From Oscillospiraceae bacterium (lineage in GTDB: Bacteria; Bacillota; Clostridia; Oscillospirales; Ruminococcaceae), in NCBI GenBank assembly GCA_022511485.1, contig JAFLUJ010000002.1, positions 1-42,277 of the forward strand: a stretch of 42,277 bases of DNA, read 5' to 3'. This document shows, in pieces, positions 1 through 8,689 of this stretch; positions within the stretch are counted from its first letter, which is position 1; the number at the start of each line of letters is the position of its first letter. The notes beneath the pieces are model-generated. The model worked only from the letters and a program-made list of their open reading frames with translations. It was not told where the DNA came from and did not search any database. The position numbers were made by a program, and so were the translations under genes.

Positions 1-2231
1 GCGACCACACCGATATGTATGCGCAGGCTTACTTCGCTTATGACTCCAAGAAGTCCGGCGGCGTAACAGTATCCCACCTGCGTTTCGGCAAGACACCTAT
101 CAAGTCCACATACCTTGTTAATATGGCTGACTTCGTTGCTTGCCACAACCAGTCCTATATTGACAAATATAATATGGTACAGGACATCAAGCCCGGCGGA
201 ACATTCCTCCTTAACTGCCAGTGGAGCAAGGACGAGGTTGAAAACCGTCTCCCCGGTCAGGTAAAGAGATACCTTGCAGAGAACAACATCAAGTTCTACA
301 TTATCAATGGTGTTGATATCGCAAGAGAGATCGGTCTGGGCAACAGAACATCCACAGTTCTCCAGTCTGCATTCTTCAAGCTGGCTAAGATCATTCCCGA
401 GGCTGACGCTATCAAGTATATGAAGGAAAAGGCTCTTGCTTCCTTCGGCAAGAAGGGCGACGATATTGTTCAGATGAACTACAAGGCTATCGACGCCGGC
501 GCTCAGAATCTCGTTGAGATCGAAGTTCCCGAGGCATGGAAGAAGTGCAAGGATTCCAAGATGGGCGCAGAAAAGGCTACAGGCGACAGAAAGGATCTCG
601 TTAAATTCGTAAATGACATCCTTATCCCTGTAAATGGTCAGATGGGTGATAGCCTCCCTGTTTCCACATTCAAGAATATGCCTGACGGTACTTTCCCGCA
701 GGGCTCTGCTGCTTATGAGAAGCGCGGTATCGCAGTTGACGTTCCTGAGTGGAATCCGGACAACTGTATCCAGTGTAACTTCTGTTCTTATGTATGTCCT
801 CACGCTGTAATCCGTCCTGTTGCTATGACTAACGACGAGCTTACAAAGGCTCCCGCCGGTACAAAGGGACTTGCAATTGCAGGTATCGACAAGATGAACT
901 TTGTTATGACTGTTTCCGCTCTGGACTGCACAGGCTGCGGCTCATGCGTAAACGTATGTCCCGGCAAGAAGGGTGCAAAGGCTCTTGCAATGAAGCCTCT
1001 GGATTCACAGCTTGAAAAACAGAACCTCTTTGCTTACGGACTTGGTCTTCCTGAGAAGGCTGAGGTTGCAGAGAAGTTCAAGGAGACCACAGTTAAGGGT
1101 TCACAGTTCAAGCAGCCTCTGCTTGAATTCTCCGGAGCTTGCGCAGGCTGCGGCGAAACTCCTTATGCTAAGCTGGTAACACAGCTCTTCGGTGACAGAA
1201 TGTTCATTGCCAACGCAACAGGATGTTCTTCCATCTGGGGCGGTTCTGCACCTTCAACTCCTTATACAGTAAACAAAGAGGGCAAGGGTCCTGCATGGGC
1301 TAACTCCCTGTTTGAGGATAACGCAGAGTACGGCTACGGTATGTTCCTTGCTCAGAATACTCTCCGTCAGAGAGCAGTATCCAAGCTTCTCGAGCTCCAG
1401 AAGGGCGCAAAGGGCGGCTTCAAGACTGCTATTGAGAATTACCTCTCAACTCTCAACGACGGCAACGCTAACAAGGCAGCTACTAAGGAGCTTATCAAGG
1501 CTCTCGAGGATAACAAGTCAGCTGAGGCTACAGAGATCCTTAACCTTAAGGATTACCTGGGTAAGAAATCCCTGTGGGTATTCGGCGGCGACGGATGGGC
1601 TTACGACATCGGATTCTCCGGTCTCGACCATGTAATAGCTTCCGGCGAGGATGTAAACATCTTCGTATTCGATACAGAGGTTTACTCAAACACAGGCGGA
1701 CAGTCCTCCAAGGCTACACCTACAGGCGCTGTTGCACAGTTCGCAGCTGCCGGTAAGGAGACCAAGAAGAAGGATCTTGCAGGTATTGCAATGAGCTACG
1801 GTTACGTATATGTTGCACACATTGCTATGGGTGCTGATATGAACCAGTGTATCAAGGCAATTTCCGAGGCTGAGGCTTATAACGGACCTTCACTTATCAT
1901 TGCATATGCTCCTTGTATCAATCACGGTATCAAGGCTGGTATGGCTAAGGCAATGGAAGAGGAGAAGAAGGCTGTTGAGGCAGGTTACTGGCATCTGTTC
2001 AGATACAATCCTGCACTTAAGGCAGAGGGCAAGAATCCGTTCTCTCTGGACAGCAAAGCTCCCGCTGTTGATGATAAGTACAAAGAGTTCCTTATGGGTG
2101 AGGTTCGTTACAACTCACTTGCACGTGCTAATCCTGACAGAGCTAACGCTCTCTTTGACAAGGCACTTGCTAACGCTAAGGATCGTTACGATTACCTTAC
2201 AAGACTTACAAAGCTGTACGGTACTGACTGA
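1..2231 (+). CDS. nifJ: pyruvate:ferredoxin (flavodoxin) oxidoreductase, 5'-truncated by window edge
   Basis: ORF contains two 4Fe-4S motifs (CIQCNFCSYVCP, CTGCGSCVNVCP) and PFOR TPP-domain motifs (GCSSIWGGSAPSTPY, GGDGWAYDIGFSGLDHV). Confidence 0.95.
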   Translation, partial: DHTDMYAQAYFAYDSKKSGGVTVSHLRFGKTPIKSTYLVNMADFVACHNQSYIDKYNMVQDIKPGGTFLLNCQWSKDEVENRLPGQVKRYLAENNIKFYIINGVDIAREIGLGNRTSTVLQSAFFKLAKIIPEADAIKYMKEKALASFGKKGDDIVQMNYKAIDAGAQNLVEIEVPEAWKKCKDSKMGAEKATGDRKDLVKFVNDILIPVNGQMGDSLPVSTFKNMPDGTFPQGSAAYEKRGIAVDVPEWNPDNCIQCNFCSYVCPHAVIRPVAMTNDELTKAPAGTKGLAIAGIDKMNFVMTVSALDCTGCGSCVNVCPGKKGAKALAMKPLDSQLEKQNLFAYGLGLPEKAEVAEKFKETTVKGSQFKQPLLEFSGACAGCGETPYAKLVTQLFGDRMFIANATGCSSIWGGSAPSTPYTVNKEGKGPAWANSLFEDNAEYGYGMFLAQNTLRQRAVSKLLELQKGAKGGFKTAIENYLSTLNDGNANKAATKELIKALEDNKSAEATEILNLKDYLGKKSLWVFGGDGWAYDIGFSGLDHVIASGEDVNIFVFDTEVYSNTGGQSSKATPTGAVAQFAAAGKETKKKDLAGIAMSYGYVYVAHIAMGADMNQCIKAISEAEAYNGPSLIIAYAPCINHGIKAGMAKAMEEEKKAVEAGYWHLFRYNPALKAEGKNPFSLDSKAPAVDDKYKEFLMGEVRYNSLARANPDRANALFDKALANAKDRYDYLTRLTKLYGTD

Positions 2232-2344
2232 GCAGGGCGAGGAAGCCCCCGCGGGCAGATCGTTGCGTACTGCATCGGTAATAAGTAACAGAAGGACACG
2301 GTAACATACTGTTGTTGCAATGTTACAAAAATTCGCGAATAACA

Positions 2345-2384
2345 AAAATCGCCGTCCGAAGCGCTTCGGGCGGCAGTTTTGTTT
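2345..2384 (+). terminator. Rho-independent terminator after nifJ
   Basis: gccgtccgaagcgcttcgggcggc hairpin followed by a T-rich tract. Confidence 0.75.
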
Positions 2385-2492
2385 TTATTGACATATGCGG
2401 AAAAATGTGCTAAAATGCAAATATGGGTACGTCAATAAAATTGTAACTGGATTAAACAGCACTATAAACCGGAATTTGTGGGGGGATGTTTT

Positions 2493-3014
2493 ATGACAGG
2501 TATTATTCTATATCAATCAAAATATGGTGCAACCAAAAAATATGCAAATTGGCTATCAGCAGAAACAGGATTTTCATGTGTTGAAACCAAGAAAGCAAAT
2601 GTTAGTGAAGTTGCAAACTATGATGTCATTATATTAGGAGGGGGCATATATGCATCTGGAATAGCGGGACTATCTTTCTTAAAAAAGAACATAGATGCCT
2701 TAAATGAAAAGAAAATCGTTGTGTTCTGCTGTGGTGCATCACCATATGAAAAAGAAGCATTTAAAGAAATCGTACAGCACAACATGAAAGACAAGTTAGC
2801 AAAAATTCCTTGTTATTATTGTCGTGGTGCATGGGATATGAATTCTATGTCTTTTACTGACAAGACATTATGTAGTATGCTTAGAAAAGCAGTTGCAAAA
2901 AAGAATCCAGATGAATACGAGGTTTGGGAAAAGGCTTTAATGGCTGCTGGTGATGAATCATGTGATTGGACAGACAAATCATATTTGAACCCCATTTTAG
3001 AAATCATTCAATAA
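2493..3014 (+). CDS. flavodoxin-domain protein
   Basis: N-terminal MTGIILYQSKYGATKKYA FMN-binding-like loop; GGGGG Shine-Dalgarno before ATG 2493. Confidence 0.8.
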   Translation: MTGIILYQSKYGATKKYANWLSAETGFSCVETKKANVSEVANYDVIILGGGIYASGIAGLSFLKKNIDALNEKKIVVFCCGASPYEKEAFKEIVQHNMKDKLAKIPCYYCRGAWDMNSMSFTDKTLCSMLRKAVAKKNPDEYEVWEKALMAAGDESCDWTDKSYLNPILEIIQ

Positions 3015-3039
3015 TAAATTCCTGTTTGGTCGAACAATA

Positions 3040-3086
3040 AAAAGGGACATGATCTCCTCATCGAAGTGTCATGTCCTTCTCTGTTT
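3040..3086 (+). terminator. terminator-like hairpin
   Basis: agggacatga...tgtcatgtcctt inverted repeat. Confidence 0.5.
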
Positions 3087-3155
3087 TACAAACGTTCTCC
3101 TTTTAGCAGACAGTTTCATCTTACCACAAATGAGCCGTCAGCCGTTGTGTATTAA

Positions 3156-3239
3156 GTGGCAGAAAACACCCTTTACACATTAACATTCATATGCAACTTC
3201 GTTCAGATCTTGCAGAATAGCAATAACAAAAAGAAATAA
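3156..3239 (+). CDS. possible 27-aa hydrophobic micropeptide (GTG start) ending in NNKKK
   Basis: VAENTLYTLTFICNFVQILQNSNNKKK*; stop lies inside the hairpin shared with the minus-strand sRNA; no good RBS seen. Confidence 0.3.
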   Translation: MAENTLYTLTFICNFVQILQNSNNKKK

Positions 3240-3316
3240 CCGCCCCACGTTCCAAAGGTGACGGTTATTTTACAACTTGATCTTGAGGGCGACCATCTAA
3301 CGGACGTACCCTTTAA
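3234..3316 (-). ncRNA. candidate small antisense-type RNA ending in a bidirectional terminator hairpin
   Basis: Minus-strand consensus promoter TTGACA (3344-3349) / 17 bp / TATAAT (3321-3326), then hairpin aaataaccg...cggttattt (3234-3270). Confidence 0.6.
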
Positions 3317-3458
3317 TATTATTATACACACTCCTGACAAATATGTCAAGAGTTTTTTACTGGCAGCATATCTTTTTATTTATCCATTGCAAATTGTCAT
3401 AAATCGTGATATAATTAAGACAGTGTCAAACGCCCTGACTGAAAGGATAGTGTAGAAA

Positions 3459-4169
3459 TTGCTCAAATTGAAGTTAGCGCTTATTTATCTGGGATATATC
3501 GCAGCGATAGCGATATTGTTCAGTAAAAATCTGATAAACATCATGTCATACTCAGGGGGAAAAGCAGCGGGTATTATTATATTTGTACTGCTCACAGCTC
3601 TGATATTGTATCTGACCTTCGATTTTGTCAGAAAGGAAAATATGAACGCTCTTAAAGCGATCGCAGATAAGAGCGTCAGGGAAGCAACTATTGAAGATCA
3701 GCTTCAGGGCTATCGTGAATATGCCAGATCCTTTAAAAATAAGGGAGACTACCGCATAGCTGATGAGATACAGAAGCTTGGAGAGCTTGCAGAATCCATG
3801 CTCAAAAAGCTGGAAAACATTGACGGACTGCTCCTGAACACGTTTTCCCGGACAGACCTGACCTATATCACATACAAGGAAAGAATAACGGACGTAATGA
3901 AGGTCTATCTCAGGAACTGTCAAAGCGTCAGAACAAGAGCGGATACCTTTGATAACAAGTGGGAAAAGGAAAACAACACCGCACTTACATTTGAAAGTGA
4001 GATGCAGACCTATTTGGGACAGAACGAATCCATATTATCACAGGTAGATAACCTTATGCTGGAGCTTATCCGTCTCGGGGACATCGGTGACGAAAGTGCT
4101 AAAGAACAAATGCTTAAGCTTATCGAGGAAACTAAAGATTATGCAAGTATTCGGGGAGGAACAAAGTAA
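3459..4169 (+). CDS. membrane-anchored coiled-coil protein, first gene of VWA cassette
   Basis: Two N-terminal TM segments then a helical domain; TTG start; ends overlapping the next ATG. Confidence 0.7.
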   Translation: MLKLKLALIYLGYIAAIAILFSKNLINIMSYSGGKAAGIIIFVLLTALILYLTFDFVRKENMNALKAIADKSVREATIEDQLQGYREYARSFKNKGDYRIADEIQKLGELAESMLKKLENIDGLLLNTFSRTDLTYITYKERITDVMKVYLRNCQSVRTRADTFDNKWEKENNTALTFESEMQTYLGQNESILSQVDNLMLELIRLGDIGDESAKEQMLKLIEETKDYASIRGGTK

Positions 4170-5905
4170 TGAATAATAAGCTTTCAATTATTATTGCCGC
4201 AACAGTAGTAGTTATCATAGGAATAATTGTTGCTGTGGTGGTATCAGGCGGCGGTGAGACTGATCCCGGACCTGAACCTGACCGCAGCTCCGGTTTTAAC
4301 TCTATATCCGACGGTGCCGCATCTCTTACCGAAACAGACGCCGCGTCAATGCTTGAAAATGCTGTGGGAAAAGTAAAAATAACATCCAAGGCGCCGTCAA
4401 AAGCTGCCATTTCCTTTGATGAGATCGACGCCGCTGTGGAGCTTCCCCCTATTGACAACGCATATCCTGTTGTGGTAGAGCCAAGCCGTAAGGACATCGT
4501 AATAGAGGTCTGGACCTCTCCCGAAAAGGGCGGAACAGGCGTTGAAAGCTGGATGAGAGATATGGCGGAGGAGTTCAATAATGCAGATCAGTCAGTAAAC
4601 GGAAGATCTGTAGGCGTGAGACTTCGTTCTATTTCCTCAGGTACACAGCTTGATTACATAATCCCATCCGTTGCTGTCCCTGACGCTATTTCTCCCTCTG
4701 CTTCCCTGTGGGCTGATATGTTACAGTCCGAGGGTATCAGGACAGAGTGTATCAATCCCCGTATCGTAGGAAATGTAGCGGGAGTCCTTATCAGCAATTC
4801 AACAATGGACACTCTTGCAGAAACCTATGGAAAAGCGGATATAAAGGCGATCGTGTCCGCAACAGAAGCAGGAACAATAACAGCAGGATATACAAATCCC
4901 TTTGCAAGTACAAGCGGACTTAATTTCCTTGCAGCTACCCTGTATAATTATGACAGTACAAATCCTCTCAGCGAGACTGCTGTCAATGGATTCAACGCAT
5001 TCCAGTACAATGTTCCGTTTGTTGCCTTCAATACGATGCAGATGAGAGACGCCGCGGAGAGAAACACATTCACAAGCATGATACTGGAATATCAGACATA
5101 TTATAATACTCCCGACCTGAAAAACAACTACGAGTTTATCCCTTACGGGGTACGTCACGACAATCCGCTCTACACTATAGGAAATCTTAATGAGGAGCGT
5201 AAGGATGCAGTTAAGCTGTTCAATGATTACTGTATGACAGACAAGGCTCAGCAGGCAGCTGCAAGTTATGGCTTTAACCAGCTTGATGATTATGTTTCCG
5301 ATATGCCGGCAACAGACGGCAAGACCTGGATCCAGATACAGAAGCTCTGGAAGAAGCAGAAGAACGCTGCAAAGCCCATTGCAGCCGTATTTGTACTTGA
5401 TACCTCCGGTTCAATGGCAGGAGAGCCTTTGAAGCTTCTTAAGAATTCTCTTACAAACTCCCTCAGATACATTAATTCCGACAATTATATCGGTGTAATA
5501 AGCTACGGCACTGATGTAAATGTGGATCTGTCCATCGCACAGTTTGACATCAATCATCAGTCATATTTTCAGGGTGCAGTTGACGGACTTATGGCAAACG
5601 GCACAACAGCTACATATTCCGCAGTTGCAAAGGCAGTTCAGATGCTTAACGAGTTTATGGAAACAAATGCTGATGTGCAGCCTATGATATTCCTTTTAAG
5701 TGACGGACAGTCCAATGGAAAAGCTTCCTATGATTCCATATCTCCTGCGTTGAAGTATTATCAGATACCTGTATATACGATAGGATATAATGAAAGCATT
5801 CCAGAACTGGAAACCATCGCAGAGCTGAATGAAGCAGCGTGCATCAACGCCACAACCGATGATGTAATATACAAGCTGAAAAATCTCTTTAATGCAAATC
5901 TGTAA
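4169..5905 (+). CDS. solute-binding-protein-like domain fused to a C-terminal VWA domain
   Basis: N-terminal TM anchor; MIDAS motif DTSGSM, conserved T and LLSDGQSN. Confidence 0.8.
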   Translation: MNNKLSIIIAATVVVIIGIIVAVVVSGGGETDPGPEPDRSSGFNSISDGAASLTETDAASMLENAVGKVKITSKAPSKAAISFDEIDAAVELPPIDNAYPVVVEPSRKDIVIEVWTSPEKGGTGVESWMRDMAEEFNNADQSVNGRSVGVRLRSISSGTQLDYIIPSVAVPDAISPSASLWADMLQSEGIRTECINPRIVGNVAGVLISNSTMDTLAETYGKADIKAIVSATEAGTITAGYTNPFASTSGLNFLAATLYNYDSTNPLSETAVNGFNAFQYNVPFVAFNTMQMRDAAERNTFTSMILEYQTYYNTPDLKNNYEFIPYGVRHDNPLYTIGNLNEERKDAVKLFNDYCMTDKAQQAAASYGFNQLDDYVSDMPATDGKTWIQIQKLWKKQKNAAKPIAAVFVLDTSGSMAGEPLKLLKNSLTNSLRYINSDNYIGVISYGTDVNVDLSIAQFDINHQSYFQGAVDGLMANGTTATYSAVAKAVQMLNEFMETNADVQPMIFLLSDGQSNGKASYDSISPALKYYQIPVYTIGYNESIPELETIAELNEAACINATTDDVIYKLKNLFNANL

Positions 5906-6043
5906 GCATAAGGAAAGTAGTGATGTTTTAAAATCAAAGATTTTAAAACTGCGAGTTTTGTTTTCATCGCTGCCGCTCTGAATTTTGCTTCGCAAAACCA
6001 CAAAACGTCGGAGAAAGGAGGACACATTTTCCCTAAAGGGAAA

Positions 6044-6652
6044 ATGGTCATAATAGTGTTTATAGATGAATTAACCGAACTGAACGCAGATCTTCAGAAA
6101 ACCGTGGATGCTTGCAGCAAAAAGGATAATATAACTATGGTCTTGACAGAGGATATAGAAATGTTCAGACAGCTTGTAAATGAATTAGACCCCTCCAAGA
6201 TCAACTTTGCAAAATCGGGATATTTCAACAGCAAAAAAATAGAAGCATACTGGAGCAAATTTGCCGAGCTGTCCCCAAGCCTGCAAACGTCGGTATCAAG
6301 GATAAAAACTCATAATACCGTGGTGTCAAATACACTCACGGTATTAAGGAGACAGCTGAAACAGGCGTCAGAAACGGTACAGAGGATAAAGTCCGAATAT
6401 ACGAACGGTCAGGTCGATGAATCCCTTATGGCACAGTTCATTGTAACAGACACATATATTTCTGTTATGGAGAATCTTATAACCGAGTATACAGTATGGC
6501 AGGACAGAATAAACAGGATCACGACCACAAGCTCTGCCGCTCTGGATCAGGCAATATCATTTGCCAGACTGGATCAACGAATGGGAAATTATGATACAGT
6601 GAAGTACAAATCCGACTATGAAGCCATGAAGTCAGCGTGTATTATAGGATAA
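6044..6652 (+). CDS. coiled-coil protein, third gene of VWA cassette
   Basis: Co-oriented helical ORF; start codon uncertain (SD at 6014-6021). Confidence 0.6.
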   Translation: MVIIVFIDELTELNADLQKTVDACSKKDNITMVLTEDIEMFRQLVNELDPSKINFAKSGYFNSKKIEAYWSKFAELSPSLQTSVSRIKTHNTVVSNTLTVLRRQLKQASETVQRIKSEYTNGQVDESLMAQFIVTDTYISVMENLITEYTVWQDRINRITTTSSAALDQAISFARLDQRMGNYDTVKYKSDYEAMKSACIIG

Positions 6653-6673
6653 GATAATATTAACAAAAAATAA

Positions 6674-6716
6674 CAAAAATCGCCGTCCGGATATTTCTCC
6701 GGGCGGCGATTTTCAT
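6674..6716 (+). terminator. Rho-independent terminator of VWA cassette
   Basis: aaaatcgccgtccg...cgggcggcgatttt. Confidence 0.75.
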
Positions 6717-6733
6717 ATTTGTCAAAATAGTTT

Positions 6734-7084
6734 TTAAAATTTAAATGTTGGTTCGTGTAATTCATTATAGAATCTTACAAAATTCTCAGTTCTTTCTATT
6801 AATGAATTTAATGCTTCTCTTGTTATATGGGCATCTTCTTTTATTTCTTCAAGATCATTATCAATATCATTAAGATGCTCCTCTATTTTATCAAAACGCT
6901 CATCCATTTTATCAAGGCGCTCATCCACCTTATCAAGGCGTTTATTAGTTTGTTTCTGTTCTTCAAAAAGTTGCTTCTGTCCTTCAAAAAGCTGCTTCTG
7001 TCCTTCAAAAAGTTGCTTTTGACCTTCAACAAGCTGCAATAACATTTCTTCTGTTGTCATATCTATCACTCCTGTCTTGTACAA
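6734..7084 (-). CDS. heptad-repeat coiled-coil protein
   Basis: GQKQLFE and RLDKxDE heptads; promoter TTGACA-17-TATAAT on the minus strand at 7115-7143. Confidence 0.6.
   Translation of the reverse strand: MYKTGVIDMTTEEMLLQLVEGQKQLFEGQKQLFEGQKQLFEEQKQTNKRLDKVDERLDKMDERFDKIEEHLNDIDNDLEEIKEDAHITREALNSLIERTENFVRFYNELHEPTFKF
6961..7044. repeat. 21-bp tandem repeats encoding heptads
   Basis: cttcaaaaag(t/c)tgcttctgtc repeated about four times. Confidence 0.8.
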
Positions 7085-7188
7085 AAATATAACTATCAGT
7101 CTTCTTCAATTTTAATTATATATCATTCTTTTCACATTGTCAAGTTTTTTTCGTATGACCCCATAAATCAATCTATTGAGACATTTAA

Positions 7189-7452
7189 TCATAAAACTTC
7201 CCGTCTTTGTCCGATATTCAGTGCGAGTATAATTAATTCCCCGTCATTGATACGGCATATCAGCCTGTAATCACCGATCCGGTAATGCCATTCCCCTATG
7301 TGATCTTTGACCAGAGCCTTGCCGTTAGTCCATGGATCTTCACAATTAACAAGATTCCTTTCGATCCATACCTTTATCATCTTCATAGTATATCTGTCAA
7401 GCGCTTTGAACTCTCTGTCAAATCGTGAAGCAGTTTTTACTTTGTATATCAT
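7189..7452 (-). CDS. RelE/ParE-family toxin
   Basis: RFDREFKALDR...WHYRIGDYRLICRI pattern typical of RelE-type toxins. Confidence 0.85.
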   Translation of the reverse strand: MIYKVKTASRFDREFKALDRYTMKMIKVWIERNLVNCEDPWTNGKALVKDHIGEWHYRIGDYRLICRINDGELIILALNIGQRREVL

Positions 7453-7670
7453 AGGTCAAGCTCCCGCCATAATTCTTCAATAGGACGGCTTTTCATTCCC
7501 TCCTGAAAATATTCCTTGTATGATTCTTCAAAAATACTGATGTCATATTCATCCTCTATCTTTTCAAACAAAGCTTGCTTAAATGCCTCCCCAAGAGACA
7601 TGGAGTGAATACGGGCATAGCTTTCAGCCAACTTTTTTTCATGCTCGGTCAGTCTGATCGAAAATGCCAT
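7449..7670 (-). CDS. RHH antitoxin (DUF6290/RelB-like)
   Basis: MAFSIRLTEHEKKLAESYARIHSMSLGEAFKQAL; 4-nt overlap with toxin gene. Confidence 0.85.
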   Translation of the reverse strand: MAFSIRLTEHEKKLAESYARIHSMSLGEAFKQALFEKIEDEYDISIFEESYKEYFQEGMKSRPIEELWRELDL

Positions 7671-7687
7671 AATATCATCCTCCTTTG

Positions 7688-7809
7688 TAGTACACTGTAC
7701 TATATTTTTCTTTCATCAACAATATATACGAACCAACATATAGTACATTGTACTATCTTTTTTTTTTTGTAAAGATTATATGCAAATTCTTTTGTAGTAC
7801 ATTGTACTA
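7688..7809. promoter_or_regulatory. three palindromic operators TAGTACANTGTACTA
   Basis: Sites at 7688-7702, 7741-7755 and 7795-7809, spaced 53 and 54 bp. Confidence 0.8.
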
Positions 7810-7824
7810 TTATTTTTTTCTATG

Positions 7825-8667
7825 CTATATCTCTACATGAGCATGACGTGTAACGTGACAGCCGATGTTGACCGCTACCGGAAGTCCTGCAATATGTGTG
7901 GGAGCCTCCTCTATCCCCACACTGAGCGCAGTGGTAGTCCCTCCGAAGCCCTGAGGACCTATACCAAGCTTGTTTATTCTTTCGAGTATCCTTTCTTCCA
8001 TGTCCTTATAAAGCTCCTTGGGATTTTTCACAGCCACATCACGACAGAGAGCCTTTTTCGCAAGATAAGCACAGTATTCAAAGTCTCCTCCTATGCCTAC
8101 TCCGATGACCATGGGAGGACAGGGATTGCTTCCTGCCTTAGAAGCAGTTTCCACAACAAAATCTTCAATATCCGTAATGGACGCCGAAGGAGTGAACATT
8201 TTCATTGCGGACATATTTTCACTTCCGAAGCCCTTGGGACATACAGAAATGGATACCTTATCTCCCTCAACTATTCTGGTATGAACAACAGCAGGAGTGT
8301 TGTCTCCTGTGTTGACACGCTCCAATGGATCGGATACTATAGAACAGCGGAGATACCCTTCTGTGTAACCTCTGGATACTCCCTTATTTATCGCTTCGGA
8401 AAGAGAGCCTCCCACAAAGTGGACATCCTGACCCACATCGAGAAAAATCACCGCCATTCCGGTATCCTGACAGATAGCAAGCTCTTCACTTTCCGCCGCT
8501 TCAATGTTGCGGACAAGATCGGAAAGGACCTCCTTTCCTGTAGGAGATTTTTCCGTTTTCAATGCACAGCCTATACATTCAGCAAGGGATTCAGGCAAAA
8601 ACCGGTTTGCTTTTATACAAAGGTCACGGACGGTATTTTCAATTTCGATAACATCTATTTCACACAT
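7825..8667 (-). CDS. fumarate hydratase class I, alpha subunit
   Basis: Class I fumarase/tartrate dehydratase alpha motifs (CQDTGMAVIFLDVGQ, SNPCPPMVIGVGIGG). Confidence 0.9.
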   Translation of the reverse strand: MCEIDVIEIENTVRDLCIKANRFLPESLAECIGCALKTEKSPTGKEVLSDLVRNIEAAESEELAICQDTGMAVIFLDVGQDVHFVGGSLSEAINKGVSRGYTEGYLRCSIVSDPLERVNTGDNTPAVVHTRIVEGDKVSISVCPKGFGSENMSAMKMFTPSASITDIEDFVVETASKAGSNPCPPMVIGVGIGGDFEYCAYLAKKALCRDVAVKNPKELYKDMEERILERINKLGIGPQGFGGTTTALSVGIEEAPTHIAGLPVAVNIGCHVTRHAHVEI

Positions 8668-8689
8668 AAAAAACTCCTCTGTAAATTAA

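Noticed and set aside
1312-2304. Plus-strand ORFs nested in nifJ (1312-1635, 1574-1756, 1900-2304)
   Set aside because: Out-of-frame shadows of a strongly coding PFOR gene with no family motifs.
3258-3455. 65-aa plus-strand ORF
   Set aside because: Covers the sRNA promoter region read backwards; no RBS or domain.
6961-7044. Short regular repeats as a CRISPR-like array
   Set aside because: The 21-bp units are contiguous, in frame and encode heptads; there are no spacers.
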